Assembly (NCBI GenBank): GCA_001972305.1
Contig: BDDD01005208.1
Span: 1-64,000 of the forward strand
From: Cephalotus follicularis
Lineage: Eukaryota > Streptophyta > Magnoliopsida > Oxalidales > Cephalotaceae
DNA: 64,000 nt
Direction of reading: 5' to 3'
Shown here: positions 45,148-56,505 of the stretch, one piece after another
How the letters are laid out: the number at the start of each line of letters is the position of its first letter
How positions within the stretch are numbered: position 1 is the first letter of the stretch
Program-made: the position numbers and the translations under genes
The notes under the pieces: generated by a model
What the model saw: the letters and a program-made list of their open reading frames with translations, nothing else
Databases searched by the model: none
Told to the model about the DNA's origin: nothing

Positions 45148-46439
45148 TTGAGATCATGTGCGACGCTTCCGATAGTGCCATTGGAGCTGTTCTCGGTAAA
45201 AGAATGAATAAACTACCTCACGTCATCTATTATGCAAGTAGGACCCTTTCCGATGCGCAATTGAATTACACGACCACTGAGAAGGAATTTTTAGCTGTGG
45301 TATTTGCACTTGAGAAGTTTTGATCGTATCTTTTAGGCTCACATGTCATCGTGTATACTGATCATGATGCGAGTCGGCATCTCATGAGTAAAAAGGATGC
45401 AAAAGCGCGTCTCATCCGTTGGGTTCTGCTCCTTGAAGAATTTGACGTTGAAATTCGAGACAAGAAAGGAACTGAGAATTTGGTAGCTGACCATCTATCC
45501 CAACTTTCCAATGCACCTGAGGTCCATGGTCTGATTAATGAAAGTTTTCCTGATGAGCAGATTATGCGCGTTGAGAGTGAACCATGGTATACGGACATAG
45601 TGAATTATCTTGTTACGGGAAGTGTACCCTCGGATTGGTCCGCTCAAGTTAGGCATAGGTTCCTCTTGCAAGCAAAACATTTTTATTGTGATGATCCTTA
45701 TCTTTTCAAAGAATGTCCGGATTTAATTTTGCGACGATATGTTCCTGATCGTGAGCATCGCTCGGTTCTATCTTTTTGTCATGATCAAGCATGTGGAGGT
45801 CATTTCGGCCAGACCAAGACAGCGGCTAAGGTTTTACAATGTGGTTTTTATTGGCCGACTATTTTTAAAGATGCATTTCAGTACTGTAAGGCTTGTGCCT
45901 CGTGTCAAGCTTTGGGTCGTGTGACGAAACGAAATATGATGCCTTTGACACCGATTTTGACGGTCGAGATCTTTGATGTTTGGGGTATTGATTTTATGGG
46001 TCCGTTTCAAAATTTATTTTGGAATTTATACATCCTTCTAGCTGTTGATTATGTTTCAAAGTGGATTGAGGTGATTCCTTGTCGAACTAATGACAACTCC
46101 GTTGTTGTTAAATTTCTCAAGGAGAATATTTTTTCTCGTTTTGGCACCCCACGTGCCATTATCAGTGATAAAGGTACTCATTTTTGCAATCGTTCTTTTG
46201 AAGCACTTATGATAAGATATGGGATAACTCACAAGCTCGCCACACCATATCATCCCCAAACAAGTGGGCAAGTTGAGGTATCTAATCGCCAAATCAAGCA
46301 AATTCTCGAAAAAACAGTCAACCCCAATAGAAAGGATTGGTCCACGCGACTTATGGATGCTTTATGGGCTTATCGAACTGCTTTCAAAACTGACCTTGGT
46401 CAATCTCCCTACCGTCTTATGTATGGTAAAGCTTGTCAT
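45148..46439 (+). pseudogene. pol: A1 pol, RNase H and integrase
   Basis: RNase H resumes with IMCDASDSAIGAVLGKR and YASRTLSDAQLNYTTTEKEFLAVVFALEKF, with one stop at about 45321. It continues through [20 protein letters not shown] and DHLSQL. Integrase follows: zinc site [15 protein letters not shown]...CKACASC, catalytic Asp GIDFMGPF, Asp ISDKGTHF, Glu [11 protein letters not shown], and [13 protein letters not shown], where the G2 block begins. The final A1 integrase segment, PPT and any env-like region are missing. Apart from the one stop, RNase H to integrase is intact, so A1 is moderately young. Confidence 0.93.
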
Positions 46440-47879
46440 CTAACCATTTCCCACCAATGAGTGGCCTCACCCCATAGGCGGTACACAGCAAATCTCAACT
46501 TTTGATCATCAGTACAGTTCATCCCCTGAAAGATCTTCTCCAGGTCCTGCAGCCATCTCTCAGCAACCGTAGCATCCAGTTCCCCCTTGAAGCTGGGCGG
46601 ATTCAGCCTTATGAATCTCTCAATATCTCCCCCAAAACCATCCCCTCCCGGGCAGTGGTCGGGACCTCTATGCTGCGGTCGGGCCTGCGCATGGTACTGG
46701 CGCATCTCCTCCGCATTGGCCCTGCTAAAGTCCATTTGTTGTTGAAAGTAGTCTGCGATCCGAACCATCGGATCTCTGTCATCCTGGGGGATATTCATCC
46801 CTTGCGGAACATTAGATTCTTCCGGGGCATTAGCTCCAACGGCTCTAGCCCTAGCACGTGTCCTTCTTCGATCCATTTTTCCTATAAGAAGATTGACGGT
46901 CAGTCACAACTTTTAGGAAAACAATTCATTAATTCCCAAGGAAAGTATCCTAGCTAAGCATATTTGGAATATGCTCTGATACCACTGTTGTCACACCCCG
47001 TTCATAGGAACTGCAACATTAAAGCGGTAAAGGCAATTAACATAAAATACAGCTCATGAAAAACCATAAAAAAAAAACTTTTCCAAGAGTAACAGTTGCG
47101 GAAGCATAACAAGCTCATAAGCTGTAGCACGTAACGTGCATCCCATACCGCACGCTACCCAAATACCAGTCATAAAGGTTAATCGCCCACGAAACGGAGC
47201 GTGAAATGCAGTACAATATAAAATTTCCTTCAGGAACAGAACCATAATAATGGTACATCCAAAAACCATAATCCACATGGATTTATTACAAAACAAAATG
47301 ATAAACAAAACAGGAATATAACTAGATCAAGAATATAACAACTTGATCTTCGTCCATGCCGATCCAAGTGCTCACTGCATCAATCTGTAAAGCAGGGGGT
47401 TAGCCTTTGTCCTCACTCGGCTAAGTCATAACAGTAATTCGGGATCAACATAATGCATGTCATGATATGAATGCATAATGATGCAGTGCAGTGGAGACCC
47501 AGTTTATACATATATGAAAATATATATACGTATAACAGTACAGTAAAATATCAGTGTTTCATATATAAGAAATATATGTATAAAGTAACAGTACAGTAGT
47601 AACCCGGCCAGGGATACGTCAACGATCACAGTAATGTCCGTCAAGGACCAGTAAACAGTACAGTACAGTATGTCCACATAGGACCACAACAACAGTCAGG
47701 ATGTCCACATAAGACCACAACAGGCAGTATGTCCACATGGGACCACAACAAAAATATATAGCGCCACCAACTCCTGGCCCCACGCTACACTCCCACTCCG
47801 GTCCCCACTTCGGGCAACCGAGCGAGGCAACAGTACAGTGAGTCACCTAGCCTTGCTCCAGGCCCCTAGGTACAACCCC
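46439..47879 (-). repeat. G2 direct repeat, left copy
   Basis: 1,441 bases covering gag N-terminal part, PBS and LTR 3' part, near-identical to 53826-55266 (for example GTGCTCACTGC here, GTGCACACTGC there). The gag part encodes the same 146 residues as the right copy. Confidence 0.95.
46440..46876 (-). pseudogene. gag: G2 gag, duplicated N-terminal fragment
   Basis: Begins MDRRRTRARARAVGANAPEE at 46876 and is identical through [11 protein letters not shown] to the first ~145 residues of the full gag at 54263. It is cut at 46440 by the A1 junction. A PBS (GCTCTGATACCA in plus, 46973-46984) and the LTR lie upstream of it. Confidence 0.93.
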
Positions 47880-48369
47880 ACCACTAGTCGGCGCTGGCAA
47901 CCTCCGCCATGCAACTAGTAGCGCAAACACAAACACATAGCAATTCACAGAGCAAACAGTGAATTCAACAGTAACAGTGCAGTAAACAGTAATGATCGAT
48001 TTGATCGACAACAGGCAGTTATTTTCCAAAATGTTTCCAGAGTTGACAACATTTGAAAATAGGTATTTTCAGTTGAAAATAGGTATTTTCAGTAGAAAAT
48101 ATCAGTAACAGTTTCAGTAGTGTAAATTGGTTATCCGTTCGGTCGAAAATACGTTACTCATTCGATACATATTTTCATACTCAAAATATCCTATTCTGAG
48201 TTCATATAGACATTTCTAAATATCAATACTTTAGAAATCATAAACAATTCACAAACAGTAAGCAATCAGGCAGTAAACAGTGCATATGCAATGCATACAT
48301 ATGCTCAGATGCACCCTAACAGGAATCGAGATCGTTTCGTATCGTTAGATGGAGAAAATCCCAAACAGT

Positions 48370-48605
48370 AACAAAGACGTCGACGTCTTTCACAAAGGCG
48401 TCGATGTCATTCATGTCAGGCGTCGATGACCAAGTCTCAGTGTCAGCGCATTCTTCTACAGAAGGCGTCGATGTTCAACTAAAGGCATCGATGTCTTCAC
48501 ATCAAAATCCAGGTAGGTAGCATAGGGCGTCGATGTCTTTCCATAGACGTCGATCCCTTTCAATCAGTAACGAGGCAAAACCTAAAAGACGTCGATGTCT
48601 TTTTC
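48370..48605. repeat. TCGA-centred palindrome array A in G2 LTR
   Basis: Eight words such as AAAGACGTCGACGTCTTT (perfect palindrome, 48373), AAGGCGTCGATGTC, GGGCGTCGATGTC, AGACGTCGATCCCTTT and AAAGACGTCGATGTCTTT. Confidence 0.93.
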
Positions 48606-49364
48606 CAACAGTAGTCGTCTTCTACCTCACGACTTATCAAACAGTGGCCTTAACATCCCATAGCCATGCATAATAACAAGTTTTCAAGGCAAGAAACCAA
48701 CATGCAGATATTCAAAACATATCTATCATATCATGGCATCAATCCAGTAACAATATCATTCCAAGAATCATGCATTTTATACATCCCAAAATCGTATATC
48801 ATGCATGGATATTAAACTCGAATTTACAGTATGGCTTTCCCCTACCTCTGGCCTCAAGTTAGAAGCCGAAAGTCCACCTCTTTTAGTATCCACGAAGTCA
48901 CTTGAGTCCCCAGGTACGGCTTGGAAGCTCCCCGGTCCGTCCTAGCAGTTGGTGTGCAAGCTCCAAGTTCCCTTGCTCAACAATGGTGGCTCTCACACAC
49001 TCACTGTTTTACTCTCTCTCTTTCTTCTGGTGTTTTAAAACGAGAGAGATAAGTGGGGAGGGTTATTCTTATGCAGATAGCTTTCCCCCGACATTCTTCT
49101 CCTGGCATTTAACAGCCACATGTGTGCTCTCTCCCATTTTCCTTCTTTCTGCATTTCTTTTGTTTTCTTTAACCTTCTTCCTTGCAGGTTGCATGTGCGG
49201 GTGGAAATCCCTTGCATGTTCCATGTGAGGAGCAAGCATAAGCATTCCTGACAGCCCACCGACATGCTCAACACGTCACAAGGCACTTGAAAGGCGTCTG
49301 GTAAAGCCCCCAAGATCCCTTTGCATGTTACTTCTGCCAGCCAGAAAGCACGACAGATGTCTTT

Positions 49365-49525
49365 TGAAAAGGCGTCGACGTCTTTACATAGACGTCGATG
49401 CCTTTTCCATTTTTGTAAGAAGGTGTCGATGCCTTCCCCCAAAGTCGACGTTCACGGTCATTCATTCACGCGTACCTCAATCCTCATAGGCGTCGGCGTC
49501 TTTCAAAAGACGTCGATGTCTTTAT
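49365..49525. repeat. TCGA-centred palindrome array B in G2 LTR
   Basis: Six to seven words: AAGGCGTCGACGTCTTT, AGACGTCGATGCCTTT, AGGTGTCGATGCCTT, AAGTCGACGTT, AGGCGTCGGCGTCTTT, AAAGACGTCGATGTCTTT. A CATAAATAGGG box follows at 49556 on the plus strand, antisense to the element. Confidence 0.93.
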
Positions 49526-49671
49526 CCCAAAATAGCGCCATTCCATTTCCAGGTCCATAAATAGGGTTTGCAAGCATCTTTTGAGTTCAAAACTCAACAT
49601 TCTCATAAAATCAAGCTTAAGATTACATCATAAATGGAAATATTACATTCAGGAAAATACCGGGCGTTACA

Positions 49672-49690
49672 TCCACCCCACCTTTAAGGA
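49672..49690 (-). other. G2 polypurine tract
   Basis: AAAGGTGGGGTGGA on the minus strand directly before the LTR start TGTAACGCCCGG. Confidence 0.88.
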
Positions 49691-49716
49691 ATTTCATCCT
49701 CAAAATTAAAATCAAT

Positions 49717-52700
49717 CTAGAACAAGTGCGGGTAGCGTTTTCGGATGTCCTCCCCACGCTCCCAAGTTGCCTCATCAGGTTTGTGAAACTGCCATTGAAC
49801 CTTGACCATGGAAATGGTTCGGTTCCTCAAAGTCTGCATCTTCTGATCGAGAATCCGCACAGGTAACTCCTCACAAGATAGATCATCCTGTACAGGAACA
49901 GTATCATAATCCAGGACATGTGATGGGTCCGGGATATATCTCCTCAGCATAGATATGTGGAAGACGTCGTGCACGTTTGATAGTGCAGGAGGTAAGGCAA
50001 GCTGATAGGCCACCTCCCCAACTCTCTCTAGAATCTCGAAAGGACCAATGTAGCGAGGAGCTAATTTCCCCTTCCTTCCAAACCGTTGCACGCCCTTCCA
50101 CGAAGATACTTTCAGGAACACGTGATCACCCACGTTAAAGACCAGAGGTCTTCTCTTCACATTGTCAGTGTAGCTCTTCTGCCGACTCTGAGCAGCAAGT
50201 AGCTTCTTCTTGATCGTCCTGATCTTCTCTGAAGTTTCTTCTACCAACTCAGTCCAGAGTAAAGGTCGCTCCCCGACCTCATCCCAACACACAGGGGATC
50301 AGCACTTCCTCCCATACAGTGCTTCAAACGGTGCCATGCCGATACTGGAGTGGTAGCTGTTATTGTAGGAAAACTCTATCAGAGGAATATGATCTTCCCA
50401 GGTACCAGCAAAATCAATAACGCAAGCCCGTAGCATATCCTCCAAGGTCTGGATGGTACGCTCAGACTGCCCATCGGTCTGAGGGTGGAAAGCAGTACTC
50501 AAGTTCAGCTTTGTCCCAAAAGCCGACTGAAACCTCTTCCAAAAGTTGGAAGTGAAGATAGCATCTCTATCACACACGATGCTGACTGGAACCCCGTGTA
50601 GCCTCACTATCTCCTTCACATACAGTCGAGCCAGCTTGCTCGTAGAATCAGTAACGTGTGTCGGCAGAAAGTGCGCTGATTTGGTGAGTCTATCCACGAT
50701 AACCCACACGGCATTACGACGGTTCTGAGTCAGAGGAAAACCTGAAACGAAATCCATTGTAACATGTTCCCACTTCCACTCTGGAATGGGCAAAGGTTGT
50801 AACAACCCTGCTGGTCTCTGGTGCTCGGCCTTAACTGTCTGGCAAGTTAAACACCTTGCCACATACCCAGTGATCTCCCGCTTCATGTCAGGCCACCAGT
50901 AACACTTCTTCATGTCTTGATACATCTTCGTGCTACCCGGATGAATGCTGTACATGGATTTATGAGCACAGCGGAGTAGCTGATCCTTCACTCTAGGCTC
51001 ATTCAGAATACATACACGTCCCTGATATCTCATAATACCATCTTCGTGCACTCTAAAATCAGATTTCGAATCCAGATTCTCTCGAATCTTCTGCAATTCA
51101 GGATCATGTGGTTGTGCTTCTTTGATGCGATGTAGTAGCACTGGTTCTACCCGCATATCGACTAGAAAGATCCCTGGTAACTGATTGAATGGAGACCATT
51201 CTCGGAAGTCTTCCAACATCTTCCATTGAGACACCATGGTACTGGCAAGCATAGCCTTGCGGCTCAAGGCATCAGCGACCACATTCGCTCTCCCCGGGTG
51301 ATATTGTACACTGCAGTCATAATCGTTGAAGAATTCCACCCATTTGCGCTGCCTCATGTTCAGTGTATCTTGACAAAACAGATACCTCAAGCTTTTGTGA
51401 TCGGTGAAGATCTCAAACTGTGCCCCATAAAGGTAGTGCCTCCACTTCTGAAGGGCGAAGATGATAGCTGCAAGCTCAAGGTCATGAGTTGGGTAATTTT
51501 CTTCATGCGGTTTAAGCTTCCTCGAGGCATATGCAATCACTCTGCCTCACTGCATCAACACACAGCCCAAACCCTTACCTGATGCATCACTGTATACTTC
51601 AAAGCCTTCATTATCCTCAGGTAATGCCAAGATAGGAGCGGAAACTAACCGGTCCTTCAGCTCACGAAAACTAGCCTCGCAATCCTCGTCCCAGAAGAAA
51701 AGAGTCTTTTTCTGGGTCAGTCTGGTTAAAGGTTCAGCTATTCGTGAAAAGTTTTGGATAAACCTATGGTAATATCCCGCCAAACCAAGGAAACTGCGCA
51801 CCTCCGTCACATTCTTTGGTTGCGGCCAGTTTCTCACTACTTCAGTTTTTGACGGATCCACCGTCAAGCCTTCTCCAGATACTATGTGACCGAGAAAGAT
51901 CACATGGTCAAGCCAGAACTCGCATTTGCCAAACTTGGCGTACAATCGATGTTCTCTAAGGACCTGTAATACCATCCTCAGGTGTCGAGTGTGCTCCTCC
52001 TCACTCCTCGAATATACCAATATATCATCAATGAATACCACAACAAACTAGTCCAGGTACGGTCGGAATACGTCATTCATCAATGACATAAAAGCTGCCG
52101 GTGCATTGGTAACACCGAACGGCATCATCAAGAATTCGTAGTGACCATACCGTGTTCGGAAGGCAGTTTTCTCAATGTCCCCTTCCCTTACTCGCAACTG
52201 GTGGTAACCCGTTCTCAAATCGAGCTTAGAAAACACCCTCGATCCTTGCAACAGATCAAATAAATCCTCAATGTGGGGTAAAGGATATTTATTCTTGATA
52301 GTTGCTTTGTTCAACATTCGGTAATCAATACAGAGTCTCATCGACCCATCCTTCTTCTTGACAAACAGTATCGGTGCACCCCACGGAGAAACACTGGGTC
52401 TTACAAAACCCTTATCAATCAGGTCTTGTAACTGTAGTTTCAGCTCTCGCAATTCATCCGGAGCCATCCGATAGGGTGATTTAGAGATAGGAGCCGTTCC
52501 GGGATTAAGATCAATAACGAACTCCATACTCCTTTTGGGTGGTAAGGATCCCAAGTCATCAGGAAACACATCCGGAAATTCGCAAACAACTGGAATTTCC
52601 TCCAAACTCAAGCCTTTCTCCTTCCTTCGGTCAATAACATATGCCAAATATCCCTCGCATCCCTTTTCCAGGTATCTCGATGCTCGGATAAAAGATATGA

Positions 52701-53350
52701 TCGGTGTTGAAAATCCCTTATCTCCCTTGAACTGAAAAGTCGTTCCGTCGGGCAGACAGAAATCCACAGTCTTGTGGTAACAATCCATACGAGCACGGTG
52801 TGCCGATAGCCAATCCATCTCCAATATCACATCGAAGTCACGGATAGGCAGTACAATAAAATCTGCATATAAAGGAATGCCTGCCATAGACATCTCACAA
52901 CTCCTATATACCGAGTTAGTATACATAGAAGTCCCAGTCGGTGTACGCACATCAAGTGTATAAGACAAGCAGTCAGGGGTGACATCTAAACAAGATGCAA
53001 AATGTGCAGATATAAATGAATTTGATGCACATGAGTCCATCAGTACTCTAGGAGAATAACCATATATATACAGAGTACATCCAACAACAGAAGTTGACTC
53101 TGGAACCTCAGTCTGAGCAAGTACAAAAACTCTACCTTTTGCGATGCCCTTGCCGGTATCCTTCCTCTGCGATGGTCCCGCAGTCGCACCACTGTTGCTC
53201 CCCGGTCCAGTAGGCGCTGTAGAAGGACTCTTTGGACAGTCCTTCACTGAATGACCAGGTGCCCCGCACCTCAAGCACCAACCATTAAATCTCCAGCAGT
53301 CCTTTTGTTGATGGCCGATACGACCACAGTAAAAGCATACTCCAGATCTA
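49717..53350 (-). pseudogene. pol: G2 pol: protease, RT, RNase H, integrase, chromodomain-like tail
   Basis: A nearly continuous minus-strand frame from about 53350 with stops at 52048, 51547 and 50299, all in one phase. Two zinc knuckles lead in ([28 protein letters not shown]). The protease site reads [12 protein letters not shown], so the Gly of the DSG triad is Cys. [50 protein letters not shown]. RNase [17 protein letters not shown]. Integrase: zinc [14 protein letters not shown], Asp TMDFVSGFP, Asp [10 protein letters not shown], Glu [13 protein letters not shown]. The C-terminus (HDVFHISMLRRYIPDPSHV; VQWQFHKPDEATWERGED) is chromodomain-like, as in Tekay/Del elements. The domains are otherwise full length. 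Confidence 0.94.
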
Positions 53351-54263
53351 GCATTACTCCCCTGGCTGGGAGTACCCTGAGAAGCAGTCTGTTGAGACTT
53401 GTTCTTCGATGACTTCGTCGGAGAACCACCTTGCCACTTTGACGATGTCGGTCGGGACTGTGTAGGACCCTGCTTATTCTCCTTTGCGCGGGCCCTCTAA
53501 GCCCGGTCCTCACCAGATATCATCTCCTTTGCGCAACCTCCACATAAGTCCTCAGCTCCATGGCTCTAATCCTCGACCGAAGATCCGGTCGCAACCCTCT
53601 CAAGAACCTCCGTATCTTCTTTGCTTCATCAGCTACCAGGTACGATGAATGTCTAGCCAACTCCATGAACTTTGCTTGATATTCTGCAACAGTCATCTCT
53701 TCTTGCCGTAACTCCAAGAGCTCAGTCTCTCGTCACTCTTGCTCAATGTACGGAACATAAGTCTCCAGGAACTCTGTCTGGAATCGGTCCCAAGTGTTGT
53801 CCAGTCCTTGTGATTCCCACTTTGTTCTAACCATTTCCCACCAATGAGTGGCCTCACCCCATAGGCGGTACACAGCAAATCTCAACTTTTGATCATCAGT
53901 ACAGTTCATCCCCTGAAAGATCTTCTCCAGGTCCTGCAGCCATCTCTCAGCAACCGTAGCATCCAGTTCCCCCTTGAAGCTGGGCGGATTCAGCCTTATG
54001 AATCTCTCAATATCTCCCCCAAAACCATCCCCTCCCGGGCAGTGGTCGGGACCTCTATGCTGCGGTCGGGCCTGCGCATGGTACTGGCGCATCTCCTCCG
54101 CATTGGCCCTGCTAAAGTCCATTTGTTGTTGAAAGTAGTCTGCGATCCGAACCATCGGATCTCTGTCATCCTGGGGGATATTCATCCCTTGCGGAACATT
54201 AGATTCTTCCGGGGCATTAGCTCCAACGGCTCTAGCCCTAGCACGTGTCCTTCTTCGATCCAT
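53351..54263 (-). pseudogene. gag: G2 gag
   Basis: Start MDRRRTRARARAVGANAPEE at 54263. Capsid-like segments RFIRLNPPSFKGELDATVAE, WLQDLEKIFQGMNCTDDQKL and [16 protein letters not shown], then after a stop (about 53733) LLELRQEEMTVAEYQAKFME and KKIRRFLRGLRPDLRSRI. A second stop (53520) and one frameshift between 53520 and about 53350 separate it from the zinc knuckles. The first ~145 codons are duplicated at 46440-46876. Confidence 0.92.
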
Positions 54264-55266
54264 TTTTCCTATAAGAAGATTGACGGTCAGTCACAACTTT
54301 TAGGAAAACAATTCATTAATTCCCAAGGAAAGTATCCTAGCTAAGCATATTTGGAATATGCTCTGATACCACTGTTGTCACACCCCGTTCATAGGAACTG
54401 CAACATTAAAGCGGTAAAGGCAATTAACATAAAATACAGCTCATGAAAAACCATAAAAAAAAAACTTTTCCAAGAGTAACAGTTGCGGAAGCATAACAAG
54501 CTCATAAGCTGTAGCACGTAACGTGCATCCCATACCGCACGCTACCCAAATACCAGTCATAAAGGTTAATCGCCCACGAAACGGAGCGTGAAATGCAGTA
54601 CAATATAAAATTTCCTTCAGGAACAGAACCATAATAATGGTACATCCAAAAACCATAATCCACATGGATTTATTACAAAACAAAATGATAAACAAAACAG
54701 GAATATAACTAGATCAAGAATATAACAACTTGATCTTCGTCCATGCCGATCCAAGTGCACACTGCATCAATCTGTAAAGCAGGGGGTTAGCCTTTGTCCT
54801 CACTCGGCTAAGTCATAACAGTAATTCGGGATCAACATAATGCATGTCATGATATGAATGCATAATGATGCAGTGCAGTGGAGACCCAGTTTATACATAT
54901 ATGAAAATATATATACGTATAACAGTACAGTAAAATATCAGTGTTTCATATATAAGAAATATATGTATAAAGTAACAGTACAGTAGTAACCCGGCCAGGG
55001 ATACGTCAACGATCACAGTAATGTCCGTCAAGGACCAGTAAACAGTACAGTACAGTATGTCCACATAGGACCACAACAACAGTCAGGATGTCCACATAAG
55101 ACCACAACAGGCAGTATGTCCACATGGGACCACAACAAAAATATATAGCGCCACCAACTCCTGGCCCCACGCTACACTCCCACTCCGGTCCCCACTTCGG
55201 GCAACCGAGCGAGGCAACAGTACAGTGAGTCACCTAGCCTTGCTCCAGGCCCCTAGGTACAACCCC
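53826..55266 (-). repeat. G2 direct repeat, right copy
   Basis: Near-identical to 46439-47879 at an offset of 7,387 bases. It contains gag N-terminal part, PBS (54360-54371, plus-strand GCTCTGATACCA), and 891 bases of LTR (54376-55266). It ends in the middle of the LTR, at TACAACCCC, and joins A1 LTR sequence. Confidence 0.95.
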
Positions 55267-56499
55267 TTATTTGTGATATTTTTATGCTTGGAATAGACTA
55301 CTTTGGTTATGTTATGTTGATTTTCATATATAAGTGCAAAAGGACCAAAGTGCAAGAATGCTACCCAAAGTTGTGCCAATTAGAGCTTGAAAGTGAAAGA
55401 TTGAAGAATTGACAAATTCGGCAGAAACAGAGTAAAAAGCGTCGATGTTTTTCATAGGGATCGATGTCTTTTCTGGGTTTACAATAAACGCGTCAACGTC
55501 TTGAGGATCGACGTCTTTTCTGGGAATTGCAACTTACCTTCAAGAGCTATGAGAAAGACATCGACGTCTTTGATCATAGGGATCGACGTCTTTGTGTAAA
55601 TTGGACCTGTGAATTTTGGAGCAAAAGACATCGACGTCTTTCATCATAGGGATCGATGTCTTTCATGCGCATCTCAGCAAAACGTAATTTTTAGCAAAAG
55701 ACATCGACGTCTTTTGTTAGGGATCGACGTCTTCTTCTGCAGCAGAAATAGAAAGTTAGATTTTTTGCCAGATTTTGTAACTAGGATTCATTTATTTCCG
55801 TTTTTTATTAGTTTTGTAGTATAAAAACAATGTAATGCCGGCCAAATCAAGTGTAGAGTAGAAGTAGAGGCTGGTAGAAACCCTAATTTCTTTTATCAAT
55901 TTAGTTTTGTTTCACAATGTTTAGTAGATAAACTTTTCAAGGTTTTGGGGAAGAACAAAGCCTAGATTGTTATTGTTTCAATTCCATCAATAAAAATCCT
56001 TGAATATTTGATTTGTTCTTCAATATTTCTGCCTTCGCACACACTTTGTCTGTCTGATTAAAATCCACATACATCTTGTCGGTGAAGCTGAAAATTGGTG
56101 AATAAACGGTGCTTAACTCAATCAACGGAGTCTACTCATACGATTTGCCAACAACGAACACACTTCATATAGACCTAGCATGTCTACTCATACGTCTTGT
56201 CATCATTGTCACACTCTGTATCGACCTAGCTACCGCTGATTATCAAGGTATGATCGTTCAAATTAAATAGAATTGTTCAATACAATCTACAGTGAGTTTC
56301 TATACCCTAAAACCGCTTTTTAATTATATATTTTCTTAGCTTCTATTCATTAGTTTGATAGTTTATCTCAATATTTGGTATACTTCGCCTAGGTTGGATA
56401 TATTATAACTAGTTTATCGTTTCCCTGCGTTCGACCCGTTACTGCATGATCCGTGCACTTGCGGCTATAAATTTTAAAACATTCTTTTTACAGTGAACA
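55267..56499 (+). mobile_element. A1 3' LTR, first 33 bases missing
   Basis: It aligns with 35677-36961 and ends ...CAGTGAACA at the AAAAGG duplication. TCGA array 55437-55735, TATA box at 55820, and two instead of three ~62-base repeats at about 56130-56235. Confidence 0.93.
55437..55735. repeat. TCGA-centred palindrome array in A1 3' LTR
   Basis: The same ten words as 35848-36140 with few substitutions (for example GTCAACGTC versus GTCAACATC; GACATCGACGTC versus GTCATCGACGTC). Confidence 0.94.
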
Positions 56500-56505
56500 A
56501 AAAGG

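Larger units (their letters stand above)
46989..49671 (-). mobile_element. G2 complete LTR (2.7 kb)
   Basis: Minus strand TGTAACGCCCGGTATTTTCC to GGGGTGTGACA. It serves as the 3' LTR of the main copy and as a 5' LTR relative to the gag fragment at 46876. It contains three ~30-base GTCCACATAGGACCACAAC repeats (47668-47755), AACAGTACAGTA runs, and two TCGA arrays. Confidence 0.93.
46440..55266 (-). mobile_element. G2: chromovirus block, 1.2 units, no LTR at either border
   Basis: Minus-strand order from right: partial LTR (55266-54376), PBS, gag, pol, PPT, complete LTR (49671-46989), PBS again, gag N-terminal part again to 46440. The block repeats itself with a period of 7,387 bases, so 46439-47879 equals 53826-55266. 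One period equals one LTR plus one internal region. Neither border is an LTR end and I see no target duplication. Most of A1 between integrase and the 3' LTR, plus 33 bases of that LTR, is absent. Confidence 0.92.
35644..56499 (+). mobile_element. A1: Athila-like Ty3/gypsy element carrying C2, S2 and G2
   Basis: A1 is inserted in the G3 RT with AAAAGG on both sides (35638-35643 and 56500-56505); the G3 frame rejoins across it. It has 5' LTR 35644-36961, an Asp-tRNA-type PBS, gag 37301-39100, RT 41878-42992, RNase H-integrase 45153-46439, and 3' LTR 55267-56499. The PBS type and the FMDDFS RT active site fit the Athila branch. Protease and everything after integrase are gone at the C2 and G2 junctions. 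The LTRs differ by a few percent. The duplication is one base longer than the usual five. Confidence 0.93.
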
